Source: Oscillospiraceae bacterium (GTDB lineage: Bacteria > Bacillota > Clostridia > Oscillospirales > Ruminococcaceae). From it: DNA of 7,645 nt. Of the stretch, positions 1-6,328 are shown piece after piece. The stretch is from the NCBI GenBank assembly GCA_017396055.1, contig JAFQND010000108.1:1-7645 (forward strand). Direction: 5' to 3'. Each line of letters begins with the position of its first letter. Position 1 is the first letter of the stretch. Position numbers and translations under genes: made by a program. Below the pieces are notes generated by a model. That model saw nothing but the letters and a program-made list of their open reading frames with translations, did no database searches and had not been told where the DNA came from.

Positions 1-1
1 C

Positions 2-967
2 GGTGCCGGTCAGTGGGGCACTGCTCTCTCCGAAGCATGCGCTTACTACGGTCTTGACCTGACCGTATTCATGGTCAAAGGTTCCTATAACACCAAGCCC
101 TTCCGCCCTGCGATCATGGAGACCTTCGGCTGCGAAGTCATTCCCAGCCCCAGTGATACCACTGCTGCAGGCCGTGCCATTTTGGCCCGCGACCCCGAGA
201 CCACCGGAAGTCTCGGCTGCGCCATCTCTGAGGCAGTCGAAAAGGCAACCACCACCGAAGGATGCCGCTATGTGCTGGGCTCTGTACTGAACCAGGTGCT
301 GCTGCATCAGTCTGTCATCGGTCTGGAAGCCAAAACCGCTATGGAGATCCTGGGTGAATATCCCGACATCGTCATCGGCTGTGCCGGCGGCGGCTCCAAC
401 CTGGGCGGTCTGATCGGTCCCTTCATGAAAGATAAGATCGCCGGCGAAAAGGATACCCGCTTCATCGCTGTCGAACCCGCTTCCTGCCCCTCTCTGACCC
501 GCGGCAGATATGCTTATGACTACTGCGATACCGGCAGGATCACCCCCATGGCAAGAATGTACACCCTGGGCTGCGGATTTATCCCCTCTTCTCAGCATGC
601 AGGCGGTCTGCGCTATCACGGCATGTCCCCCATTCTGTCCAAACTGTACCACGACGGTTATATGGAAGCAGTTTCCGTTGAACAGACCAAGGTATTCGAG
701 GCTGCCACCATGTTTGCACGCATCGAGACCATCCTGCCCGCTCCCGAATCTGCACACGCCATCCGCGCCGCTATCGACGAAGCACTCAAATGCAAAGAGA
801 CCGGCGAAGAGAAGACCATTCTGTTCGGTCTGACCGGTACCGGCTATTTCGACATGACCTCTTACACCAACTATCGTGAAGGCCGCATGGTCGACTATAT
901 CCCCACCGACGAAGATCTGAAGAGAGGCTTTGACGGCCTGCCCAAGATCCCCGGCATTCAGGAATAA
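2..967 (+). CDS. trpB: TrpB2-type tryptophan synthase beta chain, 3' part (5' end outside window)
   Basis: This is a PLP-dependent fold type II enzyme. The family condenses indole with L-serine to give L-tryptophan in the cytoplasm. The reading frame is open from base 2 and gives 321 residues. TrpB2 proteins usually have about 450, so roughly 130 N-terminal residues, including the PLP-binding lysine, lie upstream of the window. Visible family marks are GAGQWG at the very start, the PLP-phosphate loop CAGGGSN (bases 380-400), the loop with IPSSQHAGGLRYHG (about 581-622), LTGTGYFD near the C terminus, and the ending DYIPTDEDLKRGFDGLPKIPG-like tail typical of TrpB2 rather than TrpB1. No trpA or other trp gene follows; the next gene is an acetyltransferase 63 bp downstream. 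TrpB2 copies often sit outside trp operons and may salvage indole or act as a serine-using partner enzyme. The TrpB2 assignment is strong; its physiological role here is inferred. Confidence 0.9.
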   Translation, partial: GAGQWGTALSEACAYYGLDLTVFMVKGSYNTKPFRPAIMETFGCEVIPSPSDTTAAGRAILARDPETTGSLGCAISEAVEKATTTEGCRYVLGSVLNQVLLHQSVIGLEAKTAMEILGEYPDIVIGCAGGGSNLGGLIGPFMKDKIAGEKDTRFIAVEPASCPSLTRGRYAYDYCDTGRITPMARMYTLGCGFIPSSQHAGGLRYHGMSPILSKLYHDGYMEAVSVEQTKVFEAATMFARIETILPAPESAHAIRAAIDEALKCKETGEEKTILFGLTGTGYFDMTSYTNYREGRMVDYIPTDEDLKRGFDGLPKIPGIQE

Positions 968-976
968 GATCTAAAA

Positions 977-1018
977 AACAGCCCTGTCCGGCAAACGGGC
1001 AGGACTGTTGTCACTTTA
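977..1018 (+). terminator. Hairpin after trpB2, weak or leaky intrinsic terminator
   Basis: Bases 977-990 pair with 996-1009 around a 5-base loop (GCAAA), with one C-A mismatch and one G-U wobble. The run that follows on the plus strand is only GTCACTTT, so U-tract quality is poor. On the opposite strand the A-run at 973-978 would form a better U-tract. The hairpin begins 9 bases after the trpB2 stop codon. It could be a partial terminator that lets some transcription continue into the acetyltransferase gene, or a 3' stabilising hairpin. Confidence 0.55.
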
Positions 1019-1030
1019 TCGGAGGCAGCA

Positions 1031-1555
1031 ATGAACCATATCGAGATCCGTATCATTGACCGTGAGCACAAAGCCGATATCAATATCCCGAATGAACCTT
1101 TCGCTCTCTTCGGCAGGCTGATCCCTACCTATGACGGAGAAAAGTGGAGCTATACGACCGAGATTTTCCCTGAAAAAAGCGAGATGTGCTTTCCCGACGA
1201 GAACTATGTCTTTGAGGAGATGGCCGACTGTGTCTTTATCGGCGCCTATGAGTGCGAAAAATGTGTGGGACTCGCCATCATGCAGGACTACTGGACAAAG
1301 CATATGTACCTGTACGACCTGAAGGTGAATGCTTCTGTAAGAGGACAGCATGTGGGCAGGAAACTGATGGAAAAAGCCAGAGAGGTTGCTCTGGAACGGG
1401 GCTACCGCGGCATCTATACCATTGGCCAGGACAACAATCTTACGGCCTGTCTTTTCTATCTGGCGAACGGTTTTCACATCGGCGGACTGGACTGCGATGT
1501 CTACCGCGGAACCAATCAGGAAGGAAAACGGGATATTCTGTTCTATACTGACTGA
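1031..1555 (+). CDS. GNAT-family N-acetyltransferase, streptothricin acetyltransferase-like
   Basis: This 174-residue protein is a single GNAT domain. It would transfer an acetyl group from acetyl-CoA to an amine in the cytoplasm. The N-terminal part, INIPNEPFALFGRLIP at residues 17-32, resembles the Sat/streptothricin acetyltransferase group, which has DIDKPSEPF-type sequence there. Residues 92-103 (MYLYDLKVNASV) form the beta-4 strand region. The acetyl-CoA pyrophosphate loop is RGQHVG at 104-109, and the C-terminal motif QDNNLTACLFYLANGF at 133-148 is typical of Sat-like GNATs. The pyrophosphate loop normally reads R-x-x-G-x-G; here the first glycine is histidine (H107), which may weaken or alter cofactor binding. 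GGAGG at 1021-1025 sits 5 bases before the ATG. The S66 peptidase gene follows after 17 bp, so the two are probably co-transcribed. The GNAT assignment is firm. Sat-like is a similarity call from memory, and the real substrate is unknown. Confidence 0.85.
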   Translation: MNHIEIRIIDREHKADINIPNEPFALFGRLIPTYDGEKWSYTTEIFPEKSEMCFPDENYVFEEMADCVFIGAYECEKCVGLAIMQDYWTKHMYLYDLKVNASVRGQHVGRKLMEKAREVALERGYRGIYTIGQDNNLTACLFYLANGFHIGGLDCDVYRGTNQEGKRDILFYTD

Positions 1556-1572
1556 CAGCAAAGGAGGATATC

Positions 1573-2580
1573 ATGCATCTGATCCTGCCGCCCAGGCTTT
1601 TGGAAGGCGATGCCGTCGGCATCTTCTCCCCTTCATGCGCCGCCACTGCATGGATACCTGAACGCACAGAACTGGCGATCCGATTTCTGGAATCACGCGG
1701 TCACAGAGTGATCTGCGGGAAACTCACCGGAAAGAACGCCGGATACCGTTCGGGTACTGTCGCTCAACGCGCCGAAGAACTGAATGCTTTGATACGCGAT
1801 CCGGATATCCGCTGTATCATGGCGGCATCCGGCGGGTTTGTTTCCAACTCTATCCTGCCGTATATCGATTATGAAGCGCTGCGCCGCGATCCGAAGATCA
1901 TCGTGGGATACTCGGATGTAACGGCGGTATTGCTGGCGGTCTATGCAAAGACCGGACTTGTACCGTTCTATGGTCCGAACCTCATTCCGGTTTTCGGAGA
2001 GGCGATGCCTTATTCTGAAATCAGTTACGGATATTTCCGTGAGATCGTCTCCGGCACTGCGGCTTTTCCCCATGACTATAAGATGCCGGCGGAATGGACC
2101 GAGGATTCGGTTGGTCTGGAAGAAAACGATGTGCAGTGCACTGCCATAAACAATCAATGGATCTGTGCCCGAAAAGGCAGTGTTCAGGGACGGCTGATCG
2201 GCGGAAATCTGGACACTCTTTATGGTATCTGGGGCAGCGAATACATGCACGAAATCCGAAAAGGCGATATCCTGTTTCTGGAGGAAAACCGCGGAACACC
2301 CGAAAAAACTGAGCGTGCGTTCTCCCATCTGGAGCTGTGCGGAATATTTGAAAAGATCGGCGGGCTCATCCTTGGAAAATCTGCCGATTACCGACCGGGA
2401 AAAGACGGCGGAAAATTCCATGAACCAGCCATGGAGATCCTGAACCGGTACGATTTTCCAATTCTTGCCGAATTTGACTGTGCTCACACCAAACCGATGC
2501 ATACTCTGCCCATCGGCAGCGAAGTTTTGCTGAATGCCGGTGAAAAAAGTCTGTCGCTGCTGACTCCGGCAGTAAAATAA
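1573..2580 (+). CDS. S66-family serine peptidase (LD-carboxypeptidase / MccF-like)
   Basis: This 335-residue cytoplasmic protein has no signal peptide or membrane segment. Family S66 includes LD-carboxypeptidase A, which trims the terminal D-Ala from murein tetrapeptides during recycling, and MccF, which cleaves microcin C and related aminoacyl nucleotides. The catalytic triad is visible: S91 as nucleophile in ASGGFVSNSILPY (85-97), E237 in ILFLEENRGTP (233-243), and H305 in DCAHTKPMHTLPIG (302-315). The GGxxSN nucleophile motif, GGNLDTLYGIWGSEY (210-224) and HTKPMHTLPIG look closer to the MccF-like branch than to classical LdcA. Length is normal for the family. The start is well supported: AAGGAGG at 1561-1567 is 5 bases before the ATG. 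The gene lies 17 bp after the GNAT gene and ends at a strong bidirectional terminator. S66 membership is secure; peptidoglycan recycling versus detoxification cannot be settled from sequence alone. Confidence 0.9.
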   Translation: MHLILPPRLLEGDAVGIFSPSCAATAWIPERTELAIRFLESRGHRVICGKLTGKNAGYRSGTVAQRAEELNALIRDPDIRCIMAASGGFVSNSILPYIDYEALRRDPKIIVGYSDVTAVLLAVYAKTGLVPFYGPNLIPVFGEAMPYSEISYGYFREIVSGTAAFPHDYKMPAEWTEDSVGLEENDVQCTAINNQWICARKGSVQGRLIGGNLDTLYGIWGSEYMHEIRKGDILFLEENRGTPEKTERAFSHLELCGIFEKIGGLILGKSADYRPGKDGGKFHEPAMEILNRYDFPILAEFDCAHTKPMHTLPIGSEVLLNAGEKSLSLLTPAVK

Positions 2581-2587
2581 AAACGAA

Positions 2588-2634
2588 AGCGCCCGAAGCG
2601 ACTCTCATGCCTCTTCAGGGCGCTCTTTATTTTT
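2588..2634. terminator. Bidirectional intrinsic terminator between convergent genes
   Basis: AGCGCCC (2588-2594) pairs with GGGCGCT (2618-2624). It is extended by GAAG (2595-2598) with CTTC (2613-2616) across a one-base bulge, leaving a 14-base loop. A T-rich run (2625-2634) follows on the plus strand. An A-rich run precedes it (about 2575-2588) and serves as the U-tract for transcription from the right. The hairpin sits between the S66 gene stop (2580) and the deoR stop (2627-2629), and the plus-strand T-run overlaps the deoR stop codon. It should end both transcripts. Confidence 0.85.
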
Positions 2635-3388
2635 GCAGTGTGACGATCCTGCAGCCGGCCGCTGCAGCAGCTTTATAGATATCTTCCGGAGGCAGGTCAT
2701 CTGTTACAAGATAATCAGCCGCAGAGAAATTCCCCAGGCGTGCAAGACAGGTCCGTTCGAATTTGCTTCCGTCACAGATAATGATACGGGTACGGGCATT
2801 TTTCAGCATCCGCTGTTTCAGGCTGCAGTGTTCAAAGCTGGATTCACTGAACCCGTCTATGTCCACACCGCTGCAGGAGAGGATCGTATAGTCGGGACAG
2901 ATCCCGGAAAGATAGCTCAGCGCTTCACTGCCCACCGCTGAATTGGAACCGGGTTTGATGCTGCCGCAAACGATATTGACCCGGATCTCGGGATATTCCG
3001 CCAGCAAAAGCGCGTTTTTCAAACCGTTGGTGATAACGGTAAGATCACTTAGCTTCCCCAATAAAGGGATCAGCATGCCGCAGGTGGAGCTGGAGTCCAG
3101 AAAAATCGAGCTGCCGCTCTGGACCAAAGGAAAAGCGGCTTCGGCTGCTCGTTTTTTCTCTCTGGGATTCTGCTGTTCTCTGATAAGTGCAGAAGGCTCA
3201 TCGCTGCCTTCAAACAAGACGGCACCGCCGTGAGAACGGCGGATCAGACCCATTTTTTCCAGCTCGGTCAGATCCCTTCGGATCGTAGAACCGCTGGCAA
3301 ACAAAAGCTCACTCAATTCATGGACCGTGGCGGATTTCCGCTCCCGTAAAATCGTCATGATCTCTTCCTGACGAAGAATAGTCAGCAT
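2627..3388 (-). CDS. DeoR-family transcriptional repressor, probable rhamnose operon regulator
   Basis: This 253-residue protein matches the DeoR/GlpR layout and length. A winged helix-turn-helix occupies about residues 5-57, including the recognition-helix segment GSTIRRDLTELEKMGLIRRSHGGA (33-56). The sugar-phosphate-sensing domain follows at about 75-253, with IFLDSSSTCGML (95-106), VITNG (118-122), GSNSAVGSEAL (147-157), GVDIDGFSE (174-182) and ICDGSKF (204-210). DeoR proteins usually bind a phosphorylated sugar intermediate and release their operator; in this context rhamnulose-1-phosphate or a downstream product is the likely inducer (inference). The gene is transcribed divergently from rhaBAD. 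Its start is supported by GGAGG (minus strand, 3398-3402) 9 bases upstream of the ATG. Its promoter overlaps candidate operator elements, which suggests autorepression. The role resembles B. subtilis YulB/RhaR. I left the symbol empty because RhaR also names an unrelated AraC-family protein. Confidence 0.9.
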   Translation of the reverse strand: MLTILRQEEIMTILRERKSATVHELSELLFASGSTIRRDLTELEKMGLIRRSHGGAVLFEGSDEPSALIREQQNPREKKRAAEAAFPLVQSGSSIFLDSSSTCGMLIPLLGKLSDLTVITNGLKNALLLAEYPEIRVNIVCGSIKPGSNSAVGSEALSYLSGICPDYTILSCSGVDIDGFSESSFEHCSLKQRMLKNARTRIIICDGSKFERTCLARLGNFSAADYLVTDDLPPEDIYKAAAAAGCRIVTLQK

Positions 3389-3440
3389 AGTCTTTTTCCT
3401 CCGATGAACAGCGGATATATCTGTTTACTTCAAAGCATTT

Positions 3441-3508
3441 ATGAGTGAATTTTAGCTCATCTATGCTCATTTGTCAAGTTTATACGCAAATATAGACAGG
3501 AATGAGCA
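3441..3508. promoter_or_regulatory. Candidate DeoR operator: cluster of ATGAGC half-sites
   Basis: Four copies of ATGAG(C) occur within 68 bp: plus strand at 3441-3445 and 3502-3507, minus strand at 3455-3460 and 3465-3470. The two minus-strand copies are in direct orientation and spaced 10 bp apart, one helical turn. TGCTCATT (3464-3471) and AATGAGCA (3501-3508) form a perfect 8-base inverted repeat with centres 37 bp apart. The elements sit inside the spacers of both divergent promoters. DeoR-family repressors commonly bind several spaced half-sites. Binding by the neighbouring DeoR protein is inferred from position. Confidence 0.6.
3449..3477 (-). promoter_or_regulatory. Promoter of the deoR repressor gene
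   Basis: On the minus strand a perfect TTGACA -35 (complement of 3472-3477) and a TAAAAT -10 (complement of 3449-3454) are separated by exactly 17 bases. This is a near-consensus sigma-A promoter pointing into the repressor gene, whose start codon lies about 60 bases downstream. The 17-base spacer contains two ATGAGC copies 10 bases apart, so a bound repressor would block polymerase. Confidence 0.8.
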
Positions 3509-3521
3509 ATTGTGATATAGT
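3493..3521 (+). promoter_or_regulatory. Promoter of the rhaBAD operon
   Basis: TAGACA (3493-3498) as -35 and TATAGT (3516-3521) as -10 are separated by 17 bases. TG at 3513-3514 is one base before the -10, giving an extended -10 element. Transcription would begin near 3528, about 38 bases before the rhaB start. The spacer contains AATGAGCA (3501-3508), one arm of the candidate operator. Confidence 0.7.
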
Positions 3522-3550
3522 ATAAGATGAAGAAAAATCCACCTCACAAG

Positions 3551-3558
3551 AAAGGCGG
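3551..3558 (+). promoter_or_regulatory. Ribosome binding site that fixes the rhaB start
   Basis: AAAGGCGG lies 7 bases before the ATG at 3566, whereas the in-frame upstream ATG at 3527 has no Shine-Dalgarno sequence and falls at the predicted transcription start. The family's N terminus (M-K-R-V-L-A-F-D-F-G) also begins at 3566. Confidence 0.75.
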
Positions 3559-3565
3559 TCATTAT

Positions 3566-5038
3566 ATGAAACGTGTACTTGCTTTTGACTTTGGCGCATC
3601 CAGCGGACGTGCCATGCTGGCGACCCTCGAAAACGGAAAGATCGACCTGAAAGAGATCCACCGCTTCGGCAACGATCCTGTTGAAGTGAACGGCACTCTT
3701 TACTGGGATGTGCTGCGTCTGTGGTTTGAGATCCGTCAGGCGATCACCAAGGCAAATGCCGAAGGCGGCTTTGACAGCATCGGTATCGACACCTGGGGCG
3801 TTGACTTCGGTCTTCTGGACGAAAAAGGTCAGCTGCTGATGAACCCTGTTCATTACCGCGATACCCGCACCGAAGGCGTTTCTGACGAAATCTTTGAGAA
3901 TGTCATCTCCAAGGATGACCTTTATATGAAAGCCGGCATCCAGTATATGCGGTTCAATACCATCTATCAGCTGAGCTATCTTGTAAAGGAATATCCCTGG
4001 CTGTTGGAAAAGACCGCTGTCATGCTGCCCATGCCCGACCTGTTCGCCTATTTCCTCACCGGCGCAAAGAGATCGGAATTCACCATCACCTCCACCTCCA
4101 ACCTGATGGATCCCCAGAAGAAAGCATGGGATCTGGAGCTGTGCGAAAAGCTCGGTATCCCCACCCACATCTTCCCCGAAATGATCCGTCCCGGCGAACA
4201 GTACGGCACTCTCCGTCCCGAACTTTGTGAGGAACTGGGCTGTGATCCTGTTCCCGTCATAGCCATCGCTACCCATGACACCGCTTCTGCTGTTGTCAGC
4301 GCACCCGCTTCCGACAAAGACTTCGTCTATATCAGCTGTGGTACCTGGAGCCTGTTCGGCACCGAAAACGAGTGCCCTGTCATCAACGAAGCCTCCGCTG
4401 CTGCCAACTTCACCAACGAAGGCGGCTACGGCGGCACTACCCGCTTCCTCAAAAACATCATGGGTCTGTGGCTCATTCAGGAATCCCGCCGTCAGTGGAT
4501 CCGCGAGGGTGAGGATGTGACCTATGCCATGCTGGAAAAAGAAGCATTGGTCGAGGAACCCTTCCGCTCCTTTATCGATGTCGATGATCCCGCCTTTGAA
4601 ACTCCCGGCAATCTTCCCCGCCGTGTAAAGGAATACTGCAAAAAGACCGGACAGCCCGTTCCCGAGACCCGTGGTCAGGTCATGCGCTGTATCTATGAAA
4701 GCCTTGCCATGAAGTACCGTCTCACCTTCCTGCAGCTGCAGGAGCTGACCGGCAAGACCTATCACAGCATCCATGTGGTAGGCGGCGGCATCAAGGATAC
4801 CCTTCTGTGCCGTCTGGCTGCCGACGCTGTGGGCGCGAAAGTTCTCGCAGGCCCCGCCGAAGCCACCGCAACCGGCAACGCTGCTGTTCAGTTTATCAGC
4901 CTTGGCGAGCTGAAAGATCTGTGGGATGCCCGTGCGACCATCGCCCGCTCCATCGATCTGAAAGTTTATGAACCCGCAGATACTGCCAGCTGGGATGCAC
5001 ATTATGCCCGTTACCTGCAGGTGACCGGCCTCAAATAA
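3566..5038 (+). CDS. rhaB: Rhamnulokinase (L-rhamnulose 1-kinase)
   Basis: This FGGY-family sugar kinase phosphorylates L-rhamnulose to L-rhamnulose-1-phosphate with ATP in the cytoplasm. From the start at 3566 it has 490 residues, normal for RhaB. The N-terminal ribonuclease-H-like domain begins with the phosphate loop VLAFDFGASSGR (4-15) and includes SIGIDTWGVDFGLLDEKG (71-88), characteristic of rhamnulokinases. The catalytic base is D238 in ATHDTASAV (235-243). The second domain has YISCGTWSLFG (255-265), the FGGY-like glycine-rich HVVGGGIKD (403-411) and AEATATGNAA (431-440) for adenine-nucleotide binding. It is the first gene of the rhaB-rhaA-rhaD operon, with the isomerase gene 24 bp downstream. 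Codons are strongly C-ending, like rhaA and rhaD, in line with a well-expressed operon. Confidence 0.96.
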   Translation: MKRVLAFDFGASSGRAMLATLENGKIDLKEIHRFGNDPVEVNGTLYWDVLRLWFEIRQAITKANAEGGFDSIGIDTWGVDFGLLDEKGQLLMNPVHYRDTRTEGVSDEIFENVISKDDLYMKAGIQYMRFNTIYQLSYLVKEYPWLLEKTAVMLPMPDLFAYFLTGAKRSEFTITSTSNLMDPQKKAWDLELCEKLGIPTHIFPEMIRPGEQYGTLRPELCEELGCDPVPVIAIATHDTASAVVSAPASDKDFVYISCGTWSLFGTENECPVINEASAAANFTNEGGYGGTTRFLKNIMGLWLIQESRRQWIREGEDVTYAMLEKEALVEEPFRSFIDVDDPAFETPGNLPRRVKEYCKKTGQPVPETRGQVMRCIYESLAMKYRLTFLQLQELTGKTYHSIHVVGGGIKDTLLCRLAADAVGAKVLAGPAEATATGNAAVQFISLGELKDLWDARATIARSIDLKVYEPADTASWDAHYARYLQVTGLK

Positions 5039-5062
5039 TCATTTGAAGAAAGGAAAATCCAT

Positions 5063-6316
5063 ATGGAAAATATCATCAAAGCCTATGAGCTGGCCAAAGA
5101 AGCCTATGCCTCCATCGGCGTTGACACCGATGCAGTCATGGAACAGCTGAAAAAGATTAAAATCTCTCTCCACTGCTGGCAGGGTGATGATATCGCCGGT
5201 TTCCTGTTCAAAGATCAGGCACTGTCCGGCGGTATTCAGGTCACCGGCAACTATCCCGGTGCCGCCACTACCGTTGCTGAGCTGAGACAGGATCTGGACA
5301 AGGCACTTTCCATGATCCCCGGCAAACACAAGCTGAGCCTGCACGCCATCTATGCCGACACCGATGAGAAAGTCGATCTGGATGAACTGGAGCCCAAGCA
5401 CTTCGCCACCTGGGTCGAATGGGCCAAAGAGCGCGGCATGGGTCTGGACTTCAACCCCACCTGCTTCTCCCATCCCATGGCTGATTCCGGCTTCACCATC
5501 TCCAGCGCTGACGAAAAGGTACGCAAGTTCTGGATCGAACACTGCCGCCGCAGCCGCATCATCGGCGAATACTTCGGCCGCGAGCTGGGTATGAAAGCCG
5601 CCACCAACTTCTGGTTCCCTGACGGCTATAAGGATATTCCCGTTGACCGCGAAGCTCCCCGTGCAAGAATGATGACTGCTCTGGACGAGGTCTTTGCCGG
5701 TGATATTGACGAAGCAAACAACACCAACGCCATCGAGAGCAAGGTCTTCGGTATCGGTGCAGAGAGCTACACCGTCGGCTCCAACGAATTCTGCCTGGGT
5801 TATGCCTCCACCAGAAAGAAAGCCGTCTGCCTCGACGCCGGTCACTTCCATCCCACCGAAGTGATCTCCGACAAGATTCCCACCGTACTGCTGTTCACCG
5901 ATGAACTGCTGCTGCATGTTTCCCGCCCTGTCCGCTGGGACTCCGACCATGTGGTTATCATGGACGACGAACTGGTCGCCATTGCACAGAGCCTTGTCCG
6001 CACCGGCCTGATCGAACGCACCCACATCGGTCTGGACTTCTTTGACGCTTCTATCAACCGTATCGCTGCCTGGGTCATCGGTACCCGCAACATGATTAAG
6101 GCTCTGCTGCGCGCCATGCTGGAGCCCACCGAAGCCATGAAGAAGCTGGAACTGGGCGGCGACTATACCAGCCGTCTGGCCATGATGGAAGAGCTGAAGA
6201 GCTATCCCTTCGCCGCAGTATGGGATTACTACTGCATGACCATGGGCGTACCCGTCCGTGAGAGCTGGCTGAAGGAAGTCAAGGAATATGAGCAGGAAGT
6301 CCTGCTGAAGAGATAA
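5063..6316 (+). CDS. rhaA: L-rhamnose isomerase
   Basis: This enzyme interconverts L-rhamnose and L-rhamnulose, the first catabolic step, using divalent metal in a TIM-barrel active site. The 417-residue length is normal for RhaA. Aligned from memory with a constant offset of 9 to the E. coli enzyme, all metal ligands are present: E225 (IESKVFG), D258 and H261 (CLDAGHFHP), H285 (LLLHVSRP), D293 and D295 (RWDSDHVV), and D325 ([11 protein letters not shown]). HCWQGDD near residues 37-43 and NPTCFSHP (131-138) are further family marks. The start is supported by AGAAAGGAA at 5047-5055, upstream of the ATG. It lies 24 bp after rhaB and 12 bp before rhaD, so it is co-transcribed. I see no truncation or missing residue. 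Confidence 0.97.
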   Translation: MENIIKAYELAKEAYASIGVDTDAVMEQLKKIKISLHCWQGDDIAGFLFKDQALSGGIQVTGNYPGAATTVAELRQDLDKALSMIPGKHKLSLHAIYADTDEKVDLDELEPKHFATWVEWAKERGMGLDFNPTCFSHPMADSGFTISSADEKVRKFWIEHCRRSRIIGEYFGRELGMKAATNFWFPDGYKDIPVDREAPRARMMTALDEVFAGDIDEANNTNAIESKVFGIGAESYTVGSNEFCLGYASTRKKAVCLDAGHFHPTEVISDKIPTVLLFTDELLLHVSRPVRWDSDHVVIMDDELVAIAQSLVRTGLIERTHIGLDFFDASINRIAAWVIGTRNMIKALLRAMLEPTEAMKKLELGGDYTSRLAMMEELKSYPFAAVWDYYCMTMGVPVRESWLKEVKEYEQEVLLKR

Positions 6317-6328
6317 AGGAGAAGAAAG

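Noticed and set aside
1016..1561. 181-codon minus-strand open frame opposite the GNAT gene
   Set aside because: It mirrors the GNAT gene almost exactly. The plus strand has a proper ribosome site and GNAT motifs.
1693..2502. 269-codon minus-strand open frame opposite the S66 gene
   Set aside because: The plus-strand protein has an intact S66 catalytic triad. The antisense product resembles nothing.
3527..3565. Upstream in-frame ATG giving rhaB 13 extra residues
   Set aside because: It has no ribosome site, coincides with the predicted transcription start, and RhaB proteins begin at the later methionine.
3389..3565. Possible catabolite-repression (cre) site in the rha control region
   Set aside because: I looked for a TGAAARCGYTTTCA-like palindrome and found no convincing match.
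3467..5002. 511-codon minus-strand open frame opposite rhaB
   Set aside because: It is a shadow of rhaB and runs into the promoter region. It has no recognisable domain.
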